Part shown: positions 11,630 to 22,360 of the stretch, piece by piece
How the letters are laid out: each line of letters begins with the position of its first letter
Position numbering within the stretch: position 1 is the first letter of the stretch
Source of the DNA: Amphibalanus amphitrite
Lineage: Eukaryota; Arthropoda; Thecostraca; Balanomorpha; Balanidae
DNA: 64,000 bases
Direction: 5' to 3'
NCBI RefSeq assembly: GCF_019059575.1
Contig: NW_024882739.1
Coordinates: 124,001-188,000 of the forward strand
The notes under the pieces: generated by a model
Databases searched by the model: none
The model's input: only the letters and a program-made list of their open reading frames with translations
Told to the model about the DNA's origin: nothing
Program-made: the position numbers and the translations under genes

Positions 11630-12600
11630 CGGAGCGAGCAAGAGGGTGAGTCTTGCACGTGCGAACGAAATTGCGAGGGGGTACCTCCAACTAACTTGTG
11701 CACTGCAATCTGCATCCTACTAACCAGTTCTTAGCGATGTGCCAAATTTGAGCGCAATCGGCCTAGCCGTTCTCGAGATCTGAAAGCGGCACCTTGCACG
11801 TGCGCACGTGCAAAATAGGCCCCAACTGACTTGTTCACGGCAGCCTACTAACCGATCGCTAACTATGTCCCAAATTTCAGCGCAATCGGTTCAGCCGTTC
11901 TCGAGATCTGGAATCGACCCCATGCACGTGTGCACGTGCAGCAGCGCCCCAACTGTGGCACATGGATATGCATTGCCTACTAGAGATGTCAATCGGATAC
12001 CGACTTTTTGGTATACCGATTCCAAACCGATACCAACTTTGTATTTGGTATTTCAATCCTAATGTACTTGGTATTTTTTGGTAATGAGCCCTCGCTAATA
12101 TGTATATAGGAGGCTGAGAAATTGGTAAAAGTCGGTATAGCTTTCTCATGTTATTAAGTTGGGACGGTATCGGTATTTCCTTACGGGTAATGCTGGGATT
12201 TGGTTTGGTATCGGTATTCAGATTTTCTGTAATTGACATCATTAGTGCCTACCTACATGCCAACTTTCAGCGCAATCGTTCCAGTAGTTACCGAGATATT
12301 GCAATTGTTACAAAACTGACTTCTCTTCGTTTTGCACGAGGCACGTGCATAAGGGGTCACCCACATGCATTGGGAATAGTCCAGTACTTGGCAGAAGGAA
12401 TGAAGCTACTCTACAAAAATTACCCCATGTAAATCGGTAAAGTTGTTGCTGAGATGTAAGCCTCGCAAAAACGTGACCACGGCCGGCCGGCCGGCCAGCC
12501 GCTCATACTCAGAAATTTCCGTAAATCTACGAAGGACTTCGCTCGCGTCGCTCGCTCCTTAATGAAAGACTCCGCTCGCTTCGCTCGCTCAGTAACCAGT
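11630..12600. repeat. Interspersed repeat with GCACGTGC boxes, part shared inverted with 17.4-18.0 kb
   Basis: Recurring phrases such as TTGCACGTGCG, CAATCGG.C.AGCCGTTCTCGAGATCTG and GCACGTGCA occur three or four times at 11650-12370. The segment from the GGCCGG run through the CGCTCGCTC run (12480-12600) occurs in reverse complement at about 17610-17710. No coding region is seen. A hAT-like element (11981-12244) is nested inside. Confidence 0.6.
11981..12244. mobile_element. hAT-like miniature element
   Basis: The left end is TAGAGATGTCAATCGG. The right end, read inward, is TAATGATGTCAAT. The flanks TTGCCTAC (11973-11980) and GTGCCTAC (12245-12252) match in seven of eight bases. The inside is filled with GGTATCGG/CCGATACC-type repeats. 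No coding capacity. Confidence 0.7.
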
Positions 12601-12853
12601 ATCTCTGTCGTGAACTGTGATGCAGGGGCGTAACTTTGTATACTTCAAAGGGAGCAGTTGCACCCCCAAAGTTAAATTATGCACCCTCAATGTTTATGTT
12701 GGACCCCCAACGTTTCATCCCTTTATTGGCATTAATAACTATAAAATACACAAGATTCTTTGTTTCAAATACATATAAAGAAGTCTGGCAAACCTAATAA
12801 AGAACGGATTTATAGCGCAAACCAACCACCACTGTTGCACGTTTTTATGTTAA

Positions 12854-13922
12854 AGGTAGTGTGCCACCTTTAAAAGATTTCCCATTTTATTTTTCCTAGG
12901 ATAAGAAGCTTCTGTGTTTACCTAATATCGCAAAAAAATCAAAAATGGGCCTGGAATTGTGCCTTTTTCGCCTAAAAGTTTATCGGTTTTTCGATATGTA
13001 TAACAACTGTAGTGGGCTGACCTGTAAACAGGCGTCGGCAACAATCGCGAATGCGGCGCACATGTGACAATAAGCAAAGGTCATTATAGAGTTACGACGT
13101 ACGGGAATGAGTTATCAGCTGTCTAATCGTAGACAACACAATGTCGAGCCTTAAACTGTAAGCCTGTATTGGTATTGTTTCTTTTATTTGGCTGTCGAAC
13201 ATTATTTATGGTTTGAAATATGATTTTATGTAAAATAATTGATATGAAAAAGCCGTCTCTTAAGTTATGACCCCATTTCACCACACGCAAGTGGCAGAAA
13301 TGACAATGATCAGCTGACGCATTTTCTTGGCCGAAGTCAGAGCGCGCGGCCCGACGCACCACCACCGCACCACAAAGTATGAGCAGAAGCCGCGCCCAAA
13401 GCCAGGGCCCCGGTAACGTGAGGTAGCCGAGTCGGGGCAGCGTGCGCTGACCCAAGCCGTGGCCGCAGCTTTGGGCGCGGTCTACCGCATCCCCGCGGGC
13501 AGCCCCGGGCTATCACATGACACCGGGAGGACGCGCGGCCCCGGCTTGGGTCAGCGCACGCTGCCCCGACTCGGCTACCTCACGTTACCGGGGCCCTGGC
13601 TTTGGGCGCGGTCTACCGCACCACCTAACAGGCGTGTTCGAAACCGCAGGAGATGATGATGAACGGGTTTATCGAAACTTGATTGGATGAGCATATCGGT
13701 AATAGCGATTTCAGTGTGTGCATTTATTGTTCATAGTGGTGTGAAATGTGGTTGGGGTACGACCGACAACCCGTCGGGGCGAATTTCGCACTGGGGTACT
13801 CAAAATTTGAAGAATTTAAGACGTTTCCATGAGTTTTGAAGGTATGGATAAGTTCTAAAAATCCGGTTCTCCTTATCTGGGCCATTAACTCCATACGGTC
13901 CAGGAAAGCTGGCACACTACCT
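12854..13922. mobile_element. TTAA element with internal palindrome, copy 1
   Basis: The target duplication is TTAA (12850-12853, 13923-13926). Terminal inverted repeats begin AGGTAGTGTGCCA. The 1069 bases carry no transposase. A perfect 69-base inverted repeat, GC-rich, lies at 13391-13459 and 13542-13610. The copy at 34885-35956 differs by scattered substitutions and small indels only. TTAA duplication with these ends fits a Kolobok- or piggyBac-like non-autonomous element. Confidence 0.88.
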
Positions 13923-14224
13923 TTAAATAAAACATATTGAACAATATTCCTCTCACGACTTTTTGCACGAATTTTCTTCGAACCATACACCTCCAGTGAT
14001 CGAATCACGTTGCGAAATGATTCAGGAACTTCAGTTCCGTTCTTTCTTAGGTTTGCCAGACTATAACAAGAATATTCAATGTAAAATGGTCAGAACTAAA
14101 ACAAGTGCACCAGTGCATGATATCATGTCAGTAGTTACAATTTTTAGTATAAGTAACTCAATGAGTCACTTGAGTTTACTGGAGTAAGCTTTGCTTGATT
14201 GTTATTATTTTCATAGCAAAATAG

Positions 14225-14890
14225 TGCCGGTTAGGGCTGTACCGGTTGTACCGAGAAGTAAGCAGTTGTTCACGTACTAGAAATTTGATATTCGTGTCAT
14301 GAAGCACACATATAGATAGAACGGGGTCTTTGGTTATGTAATACACTCGTAAAACTGTGATACTTCATGTGAATGTCAGCAGTTTCTAGGGCTGCATATT
14401 TTGGTATGATTCCTAGATGTGTCCAGTCTACGGGTTTATCACGAAGTGCCAAGTGGAGTCGACAAAGAAACACGGCTGCTGAATTTAAGCCGGCGATGGC
14501 CAATCTAAAATCGTTTAGAACTACTAACGGCCATTATAAGCCAGTTTGGAACAATCATAGGTCTATTTGAACCACTCAATCCTGGTTTCTACTTATTTGT
14601 GAATTGTAATTGTGTGCATTTCTTTTCCCTGTCGCAGTAACCTAACATTTCTGAGTAAGCCAAAAAAAAACGACGCGCTCATATTTCGAAGACTATCAGC
14701 ATCAACCATGACCTTTAACTAACAAAGCGATTTGCCTACGTGGAAGTAAGAAACCCCCCTTTTTCGTCAGCTCTACAAATGTTACACAAAATGTCACATA
14801 TTACGTAACGCCACCCCAGAGCTGGTGACAGTTGCCGTCAGCTACTGGAGTGACAGTTATGACGCAAACTGGGACATTTTAGAGACGGGA
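14225..14890. repeat. Segmental duplication, copy 2 (partner 6221-6890)
   Basis: This block matches 6221-6890 in order and orientation and leads directly into peptide gene 3. It ends at GGGACATTTTAGAGAC, which resembles the TATA-like block of the other peptide genes but lies 73 bases from the initiator. The preceding 13927-14224 shows no feature. Confidence 0.75.
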
Positions 14891-14943
14891 CGTAGGCGTG
14901 TAAAGCAGGCGTTTGGTCGTGAACGGTTGGAGCCGACTCCAGA

Positions 14944-14960
14944 TTTCAGTCCGTAGGCGT
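14944..14960 (+). promoter_or_regulatory. Initiator of cysteine-rich peptide gene 3
   Basis: TTTCAGTCCGTAG matches the initiators of genes 2 and 4 (TTCAGTCCATAG, CTCAGTCTGTAG). The TATA-like block is not at -29 here; the nearest match (ACATTTTA, from 14874) is 73 bases upstream. Expression of this copy may therefore differ. Confidence 0.5.
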
Positions 14961-15030
14961 TTTCGATCGGAGGTAAGGTGTCGAAAAAACACCAGAAAGC
15001 GTTTTGAGGTGCTCGTGCTTAGCGTTCAAG

Positions 15031-15409
15031 ATGAGTCGTTTTGCATTGATGGTAAGTTTTAGCGCTTAGTTCATATGCGCCTTTATAGATGCATACCGTC
15101 TGCCAATCGATCAATCGTTCTCCTTTCATTCATAAACGTCATATTTTTGTTTTTCATTTGTAAGTAAATGTTCCCAATCGCTTTCATTTTCATCAGTTTG
15201 CCAATTTTGTTGCAACCATTGACCGACCCGTTTTTTTTTTCTATCCACAGCTGCTGCTGATCGGCCTCGTGCTCTTGACGGTGGCAGTTCCTCTGGTTGC
15301 CAGCCATCCACAACCAGGTCCTGGCTGGCCACCAGTGCTGCGGTGCGAGTGTCACCGATGCTGCTCGGGCTGTGCTTTCCGGTGTCTTCGCTGCTGTGTA
15401 AAGGAGTGA
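15031..15409 (+). CDS. Secreted cysteine-rich peptide 3 (two exons)
   Basis: Exon 1 is 15031-15051 (MSRFALM) before GTAAGT. Exon 2 is 15251-15409 after CTATCCACAG. The product is 59 residues. The signal peptide (LLLIGLVLLTVAVPLVAS) is nearly the same as that of gene 1, and HPQ follows in both. The mature part is Pro/Gly-rich and ends in CECHRCCSGCAFRCLRCCVK, spacing C-x-C-x2-CC-x2-C-x3-C-x2-CC. The intron is only 199 bases. Because signal and cysteine pattern are conserved while the loop residues vary, I infer a paralogue under constraint on the fold. Function unknown. Confidence 0.83.
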
Positions 15410-15877
15410 AAGAGTGGGGCTATGCAACACTTCAGCTGAAGCTATCGCAGCGAGAACAAGGTTTAAGGCTGGAACACAGCTTTCAAGCGGGCAAATCGCT
15501 TCACGCTTCTCCCATCAGAATGCATGACATATTTTGTGCTCCCAACTCGCAGCTCCAAGTACTGCGTATTTGGAGCGAAAAATAGGTGTGCCATGTATTC
15601 TAAGGGGTGAATTGATAATGCAACTTGCACACGTAAGAGCTGTGTTTCAGCCTTCAGTCTCTGTGTCGGTACCTGAACAAGTTTTTTTTTCGGCAAACGT
15701 TTAGAAGATAGGTATGTGATACGGCTTCTCTTTACCTTTTGACTGAACTTTCCGTCGTATCATCCGTGAGCACCATTTGAAATGTGTTATTGATTCCCTG
15801 AAATGTATTGGTAATTGGGTGTTTCATCCGTAGGTTTCAGTGGCTTGGGAATTTTTCGGCATTTTTTAACTGCGCTT

Positions 15878-15883
15878 AATAAA
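15878..15883 (+). terminator. Poly(A) signal of peptide gene 3
   Basis: AATAAACGAT sits about 470 bases after the stop. The context resembles the end of gene 1. Confidence 0.6.
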
Positions 15884-16019
15884 CGATTTGTTATTGTTCT
15901 TGTTTTTGTCGCCATTGCCGGCATGTTTAGGTTTTCTAGCCCATTTAGCCAATTTCATGGCCGTGAGATGACCAAATAAGGGACAAATTCTACACAGCTG
16001 AGTCGATCACCGAATGGTG

Positions 16020-16225
16020 AGCCACAGTAGCTGGGTTCGTCCCGTTTTTGAAACGGGTGTGCCCCGTTAGGATTGGTCACCCAGCTGTTCAAACGGTCCA
16101 CCCGCTGAGGTACCTACTGCTCGTACTGGAGCAGTAGGTATGTACCTCTGAGTTGGTCACGACCACTCAGCTGGTGTGACCAACAGCTGAGTGGTCACAC
16201 CACTCAGCTGTTGCATGGGTGGTGT
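16020..16225. repeat. Cluster of nested palindromes
   Basis: Several hairpins lie side by side. One joins GGTACCTACTGCTC to GAGCAGTAGGTATGTACC. AGCTGAGTGGTCACACCACTCAGCT is a near-perfect palindrome around 16182-16209. Units of GGTCAC.CAGCTG recur. Nothing coding lies between 15900 and 16640. Confidence 0.6.
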
Positions 16226-16721
16226 GATCGTTAGACCGAAATATACCAATGCGACCAATACTGAGGAGAAGTTGAACTCAAAGATAAAATTATGGATGCT
16301 CTGCAATACTTCTTGAAATGATGAGGAGCGCAATTTTATGTCTTCTACATCATATTCTGAATATTTTACTATTGTTCATTGCTTATTCAGGTAGTTTGCT
16401 TATAAAACATGAAACGAAAAATAAAAATGAGTAGTCAATACACAGTCGAGTAAATGAAACGATAATTTTTAGAGGCCCAGAGTAGGTAAGTACCTACGTT
16501 TAATAAGTGAATCATTGCATCATGAAAACAAAAAACGATATCTGTTTTTTTTTCAATACTAACGAAGTCGAAGCTTGAAGTAGTGGCTTGTGTGTGTATG
16601 TTTTTTTTGGAGGGGGGGGGGGGCTTCAGGGTGCACTGCGACCCAGTGGCGTGTCAACTTCTGTCTGTCTGTTCGTGACTCACGTTGTGACGAGTGGTAG
16701 GGGGTGTCATCATGTAGGTCA

Positions 16722-16765
16722 CGGTGGTGATATTTAGTCGCAGCTCACTCTGAGCTCAGTCTGTA
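16722..16765 (+). promoter_or_regulatory. Core promoter retained by dead peptide copy 4
   Basis: GGTGGTGATATTTAG matches gene 1 exactly over 15 bases. The initiator TCAGT (16756-16760) lies 28 bases from the TATA-like box. The leader ATTCAAGTGGG..GGACAAG also resembles that of gene 1. Confidence 0.6.
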
Positions 16766-16900
16766 GAGGTATACCGACGAAGGCATACCAAATATTCAAG
16801 TGGGAAGGACAAGTTTCGGCGGTGCTAGTCATTCAAGATGAATCCCTGGCTATTGATGGTAAGTTTAAGATTGGGAAGGGGTGCAGGAACCGGAAAGTGA

Positions 16901-16903
<3 letters not shown>

Positions 16904-16976
<73 letters not shown>
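16904..16976 (+). repeat. (AG)n microsatellite in intron 1 of copy 4
   Basis: About 36 AG units lie some 50 bases after the exon 1 donor, in the same relative place as the tract in gene 1. Confidence 0.97.
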
Positions 16977-16979
<3 letters not shown>

Positions 16980-17384
16980 TAAGAGAATGAACGCTGAATT
17001 ATTTGTTTCGCAAATCCTTCCTTCTACATATTATCGCTCGAGCTGTGTATTGTTTACCCAATCTCTTATTCATGACTGATTTTCGTGGCTCAACCCCATG
17101 CATCCTATTTGTCAATATATGCTCAACAGCATTGAGTGGCTGCATTTGGTTCATCATGCCTGTGTATGACAGAACATTTCCATTTATCATGGTGTAATAA
17201 TTGTTCTTGTTTGTGTATAGCATTAATAGATAGTAACATGTAAATTTCGAGCGGTTAGTTAAATATGCGTATTTTTGTGAATTCCTGATAATACTTTCTC
17301 ATATTTGTCCGTAATGACACCAGCCAACTACACCAGCTACTACACCAGTCAGCTACTAGTTACTACCCCCGTAACCCTTACCGT

Positions 17385-18000
17385 TCCCAAGCAATAGCCT
17401 GTTTTTGCCCATTATAATGCTAGCCCTATGGTACACATGAGCACGCGCCACGGGCGCACCCCCGGCCGCATCGTGCCCAAAATTTAATATGACCTGTTGA
17501 ATCACGTGGCCCACGAGTAGTAAAAATTTCACCCTCCTGCGTCAATCGACGGCGCCGCAATAAGCGTTTTTGGGCGTAACCCCGACGGCAGCGGCGGCGG
17601 CGGCGGCGGACTTATAAGGATTTATTACGAGCGAGCGAGCGCAGCGAGCGAATCGAAGTCTTTTCAATACAACGGAAAAATCTCAGTATGAGCGGCCCGG
17701 CCCGGCCTGTAACGCTTTTGAGAGGCTTATATCTCAGCGACCGCTGGACCGATTGGCCTGCAGTCTTTTTTGCTGGGTAGCCCCATCCCTTCTACCCCGT
17801 AATTGACTACTTTTGATACATCTCAGTGACCGTCGTGGCACGTGCCACGTGAAAAGTCAAGGGTGTTCAGGCTGTTTTGCAAAAGTCGTGATTTTGAGAG
17901 GCTCATATCTCAGCAGCCGCTTGGGCGATTGTCTCGTTTCGTCTTACGACCCGATGATGTCGTAAGACGAAAGCTTGCTCTATATTTTCGGCCTCATTTT
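17385..18000. repeat. Interspersed repeat inside the copy 4 intron
   Basis: It has a GCGGCGGCGG run and AGCGAGCGAGCG. It carries two copies of a phrase like TTTTGAGAGGCT.ATATCTCAGC and a GGCACGTGCCAC box. The part at 17610-17710 is inverted relative to 12480-12600. No gene seen. Confidence 0.5.
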
Positions 18001-18432
18001 GTTATGTATGTAAAAATACATCTCACTGCCATGTTATTGGTCAATTTCATCACCATATTTTATCATAAGTTTCAATCGAATACTCTTTGGTACATACCAC
18101 GGGATAAATGCTTAGATATGCGCGCCTGTATCCCCAGCTGCCGGTGGCCAGCCTCGTGCTGCTGTTGGTCGCCATATCTCTGGAGAACAACATTCCACTA
18201 CTGATACTACCCACAATGGGCTACTAGTGCAGGCGCCAGTGTTGCTGAAACCACTCTGCCGAATGGTATGCATACCTATTGCTTTGGTGCAAAGCAGCCA
18301 TGGGCGTAGGAACGTCACGAAAAGTGTGTGTGTGTGTGGGGGGGGGGGGTAGCGAAACTTCAATGTCACTTTGTGGGAGCCCCAATACCCCTATGAAGAA
18401 ATTCTTTACAGTTTCGTGTTCATCTCAGCTAG

Positions 18433-19595
18433 CCCGCGCGCCCTGATGGGGGGCATTTTGGCCCCCCTGTGGTTTTTCTTATATAGCGAGAAAACGGCGG
18501 CACGCAGCGCCGCCAAATTTTGGATACCTTACTGGGCATCAATTTGACACCTTCACACAAAATTTCAAGTCACAGGTCACCTCGGGTCAGGAGTTATTGA
18601 GGTCAAACTGAGGTCATGTTCGAGTAAAAATGAGCAAAAAACACGACATCTTGAAACGCTCACCAATTCTACAGGTACCAAGCAATTTTAAAGTTCTTTA
18701 TGTGGTTGTGTAGAAAAAAAACGGCGCTACAAAACTTCTATCTCAGATTTTCGAAATTTTGGGATTTTGGCCCAAAAATAAAAAAAGATTTTTTAGAAAA
18801 ACCCCAAAAAATCGAAAAATTTCGAATTTCGAAAAAAACGGAATATATGTGATAGTCCCTGCGCTCTTCGATATACATACCACGTTTTAGATCGATACCC
18901 CTTTTTTGGCGAAGTTATAGCGAAAAAAACTGTTAAAAATTGATGACGTCAAATTTTTGAACTCAATTTCTAGCAATTCTAGACCTCCTAGCGCAAAACA
19001 GAGACCACCATTGAACTCCCCGTGACAAGCTGCATCGAATCGATACCCATTTTATGCAAAAATATCAACTTTGAAATTTGACCTTATTTGACCTGACCTT
19101 GACCTGACCTTGACCTGACCTTCACCAAAACATAATCTTAACTGACCCCAAGGGCTGCCTGTCCCACATAATCGCATTTGGCATATAAAATGGACCATAA
19201 AACATGCATCACATGATATTTTTAATTTGTGACCCTCAGTGACCTGACCTCTGTGACCTGACCTGGTATCACTGACCTCAAATAGCAAAATATGCGTTTG
19301 ACGAACATTTCCCCATCGATGCTATTCAATGAAATGCATTTTACTCGATTTTACAACGCATTTCTTGAAATGCCTGTAAACGGTAAAAATTCGACCTTTG
19401 ACCTGACCTGTGACGTCATCGGTTTGACCGAGGTCAATGAAATTGGGTCACAAGGTAGTTCCCTGATAGGGCTATCCAACGCCGTTTGCCGCTTGTCGCT
19501 ACGTTGCGTGGTTCTCGAGATCTTAGGGGGGGGCCAAAATGCCCCCCCCCCCCCTATCAGACCGCGTTGCTCGGCAGACCCCATCAGGGCGCGGG
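18433..19595. mobile_element. Hairpin-ended element, copy C (CTAG flanks)
   Basis: The 4-base duplication CTAG lies at 18429-18432 and 19596-19599. The ends are CCCGCGCGCCCTGATGGGG and, read inward from the right, CCCGCGCCCTGATGGGG. G-run/C-run hairpins around CATTTTGG and CCAAAATG lie inside each end. The core has direct TGACCTGACCTTGACC repeats around 19080-19130 and 19240-19265. It has the same layout as copies A, B, D and E but a different core. No transposase. Confidence 0.78.
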
Positions 19596-19804
19596 CTAGC
19601 TGAACCATTTCCTGCTATTAATTTTGTATTTAAATCAAAAAATAAATATTTTACTTTAAAAAATGGCTGTAAAGTCGGGGAGGAGGGCAGGGCGCCCCGG
19701 CCCCCTGTTCGTACATGGTTCCTACGCCTATGAAAGCAGCTCCGTGAAGACACGAATGAGTCACTGCAGCTGCAAGGGCTTCAGCCGGATGAATTGTGAC
19801 ACCA

Positions 19805-20989
19805 GGGGCCGTATTCACGTCGACATCGTAAGTCAATTTTCTTTCGTAAGTATAATTTGGTATTCACGTCGACAGTTCTTAAGTTTTTATCGACGGATTT
19901 CACGTGAATAAAAAAATTTACTTAAGAAGTAGGTCAAACTTAACCCGCGCACCGACGGGGGTCTGCGCCAACTTCGCACCGACGGGGGGGGCGGATGACC
20001 GCCCCCCCCCCTGAGATCTCGAGAACGAAGCAAGATAGCGACAAGCGGTAAACGGCATCGGATACGCACGGCCAAGATCTACAATTTTTACAAAGGTCAT
20101 TTTCAGGTCAGGTCAAAGATGACGTCACAGGGGTCGAAAAAGTCAAAATGGCGGCGCTAGATATGGAGAGAGTTTTTCTCGAATAACTTTCGAATTAGTC
20201 AAGATAGGAACAAACTAAGGGCATCGTCGTGATCCTCTCGTCAATCCGCATCGAATGATATATATGTTGACCTCGAAAGGTCAAGGTCAAAGGTTGACCT
20301 CAGGTCACGTGACCTCGAGGTCATCATGTATATCATTCGATGCGTCTTGACGAGCTTAACACAATGAGACCATCCACGCGTCTGTATCTTGTTCCTGTAC
20401 GGAGTTATTGGCCAAAAACCTTTGGTGACCTTTGATGACGTCACATGACCTCACAGCTGCCCAACAGCAAAACAGACCTCAAGGTAGTGAAGGTTGATCG
20501 TATATGAAGTCACATATGGTATATGGGGCCATTCCGACCCGTTTTAGTGGTAAAAACAGGGAGTTGATTTTTCCCCCATTGGCTTATAATGGGGAGGTCG
20601 CGAAATTGACCTGACCTTAGGTCACCGATATCAAAATTCCGAGATATACAAATTGTAGCTACTAATGACCTAATAATATCCTGCGACTTTCAAAGGCCTC
20701 CGACATCTACTGCAGCTCTGGCACGGTGACAAAGTTGCAAAAAAGTGACTTGAGGTTGGGTCATTCAAAGTGACCTGGTGACCTGACCTTAAAAGGTAGG
20801 AGGTTCAAACTTGCACACCATGTGTAAAATTGATGAGGTTGTAGTCATACCAAATTTCGCGGCGCTACGCGCCGCGGTTTTCCCGCTTTTCGCGAAAAAC
20901 CTCAGGGGGGGGGCGGATATCCGCCCCCCCCCCGTCGGTGCGAGGGTTAAGAAAATTCTTACGAAAATGATCGACGTGAATACGGCCCC
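19805..20989. mobile_element. Outer miniature element with GGGGCCGTATTCACGTCGA ends, split by copy B
   Basis: The terminal inverted repeat GGGGCCGTATTCACGTCGA appears at 19805 and as its complement ending at 20989. It continues into imperfectly matched CGTAAG-containing sequence. Copy B (19944-20946) sits inside, so the outer element is older. I could not define a target duplication. Confidence 0.7.
19944..20946. mobile_element. TTAA-type hairpin-ended element, copy B
   Basis: It is flanked by TTAA at 19940-19943 and 20947-20950, with CCC-starting ends as in copy A. Length is 1003 bases, nearly identical in sequence to copy A apart from small indels in the G/C runs. The core includes TCAAGGTCAAAGGTTGACC and AGGTCACGTGACCT. 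The open frames on either strand are not shared as proteins between copies A and B. Confidence 0.9.
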
Positions 20990-21411
20990 AGGTCGGTTCA
21001 CCACTTAGCACGAGGGAATAATTTCAATTCAAAGTATTCTGTCTGTCGCTGGGTGCAAGCCTGTTGGTGATCGGTAAAAGAATAAGCAAATAAACAAATG
21101 GCTTAATTGTTCATCATGCTTGATGCTTCTTTGCTTGCGTTCGTGAAAATACGACCCCTTAGAAATGAATGTTTGAGCATTTGAGTTTTGAGTATTTTGA
21201 CGTGTTCATTGTTTTTGAAACATGTTGAACGCTTGTTTACAAACTTTGTTAATAAACGGACCAAGCTCAATTGGCCAGCTTTGGAATAATAGCAACTTAA
21301 GCGCCAGCAACTTTCGGACAAAGATGCCTACCTAAATCTAATACACATGTATCGTTTTGAAAAAAGAACAAAACTCAGTGCAGGTATGTAGCCTACCTTA
21401 TTGATCATTCC

Positions 21412-21934
21412 AGATTATTATCAGGAGTATGAAAAATGACCTCTTGCTCATATCTGAAGGAATTAAAAAATTAAAGACCAATATATATTCGGGCGTGGCC
21501 CTTCCTCAGTGGTACAGTGTTACAATGGAACAAGAGAGACGTATGTGACACACATGAGACTAAATACATTATTTTGAATAAAATCACTCACAGATATTTA
21601 GCATGCGCTTCCAAAATAGGTGTCGATCTAGATTTACTTGGCAGGAAAATGAATGATTGCATGAAACATAAATTAATACAGCATTCATGCAACCATTCAT
21701 TTTCCTGCCAAGTAAATCTAGATCGACACCTATTTTGGAAGCGCATGCTAAATATCTGTAAGTGATTTTATTCAAAATAATGTATTTAGTCTCATGTGTG
21801 TCACATACGTCTCTCTTGTTCCATTGTAACACTGTACCACTGAGGAAGGGCCACGCCCGAATATATATTGGTCTTTAATTTTTTAATTCCTTCAGATATG
21901 AGCAAGAGGTTATTTTTCATACTCCTGATAATCT
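21412..21934. repeat. Long near-perfect palindrome (about 250-base arms)
   Basis: The left arm is 21412-21665 and the right arm 21684-21934, with an 18-base loop. By eye the arms match almost base for base. Both strands therefore show the same short open frame (starting MLQWNKRDVCDTHETKYIIL). Transcription through it would give one long double-stranded RNA. It could be a fold-back element; no target duplication was recognised. The flanks 20991-21411 and 21935-22360 hold no gene I can support. Confidence 0.9.
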
Positions 21935-22360
21935 TATCAACAATGCTCAACTCAACGTTTCAATACCTGAAATCATTCCAGATTATTGTTAAAAGTGCAA
22001 TAAGTGCACTCATGGAATGCGTGCCCTTGCAGTACATTGGCCGGGGAAAAGTATATCAGCCTGTCGAAAAGCTACATTCTATTACCGATGACAGCCTACA
22101 TTGCTGGCTGCTGCTCCATTTTTCATAGTTTTCACTTGAGACAGTGTTTGGTGTCATTGTATTGTCACGCGCAAGGACAATATCATTCATTGTGCTACGT
22201 GCGTCGTGTCTGAGTCTAAGTGCGACACCATGCGTGTTACCGTTATGGTGCATTGTTGCGTCGGAACACGTCAGTATTTCAAGACACGTATCGCACGCAA
22301 TGCGGTGTCGCGTTAATACTGCTGACAGCGCACGTAACGGTTCAGAATCAGTTTTCAGTC

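Larger units (their letters stand above)
16838..18248 (+). pseudogene. Dead cysteine-rich peptide copy 4
   Basis: Exon 1 (16838-16858, MNPWLLM) and its GTAAGT donor are intact and match genes 1-3. A matching exon 2 follows TATCCCCAG at 18138. It opens with a signal-like stretch (LPVASLVLLLVAISLENN) and then meets TAG at 18225-18227. In the same frame the sequence goes on as CRRQCC and a TGA, just where the others start their cysteine core. Two in-frame stops and loss of most cysteines make this a decayed relative, not a working gene. The intron is long (1279 bases) and holds a (GA)n tract and an interspersed repeat. I describe the breaks only. Confidence 0.75.

Noticed and set aside
12148-12432. 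94-codon plus frame
   Set aside because: It runs across the end of a hAT-like element and an interspersed repeat; no coding signature.
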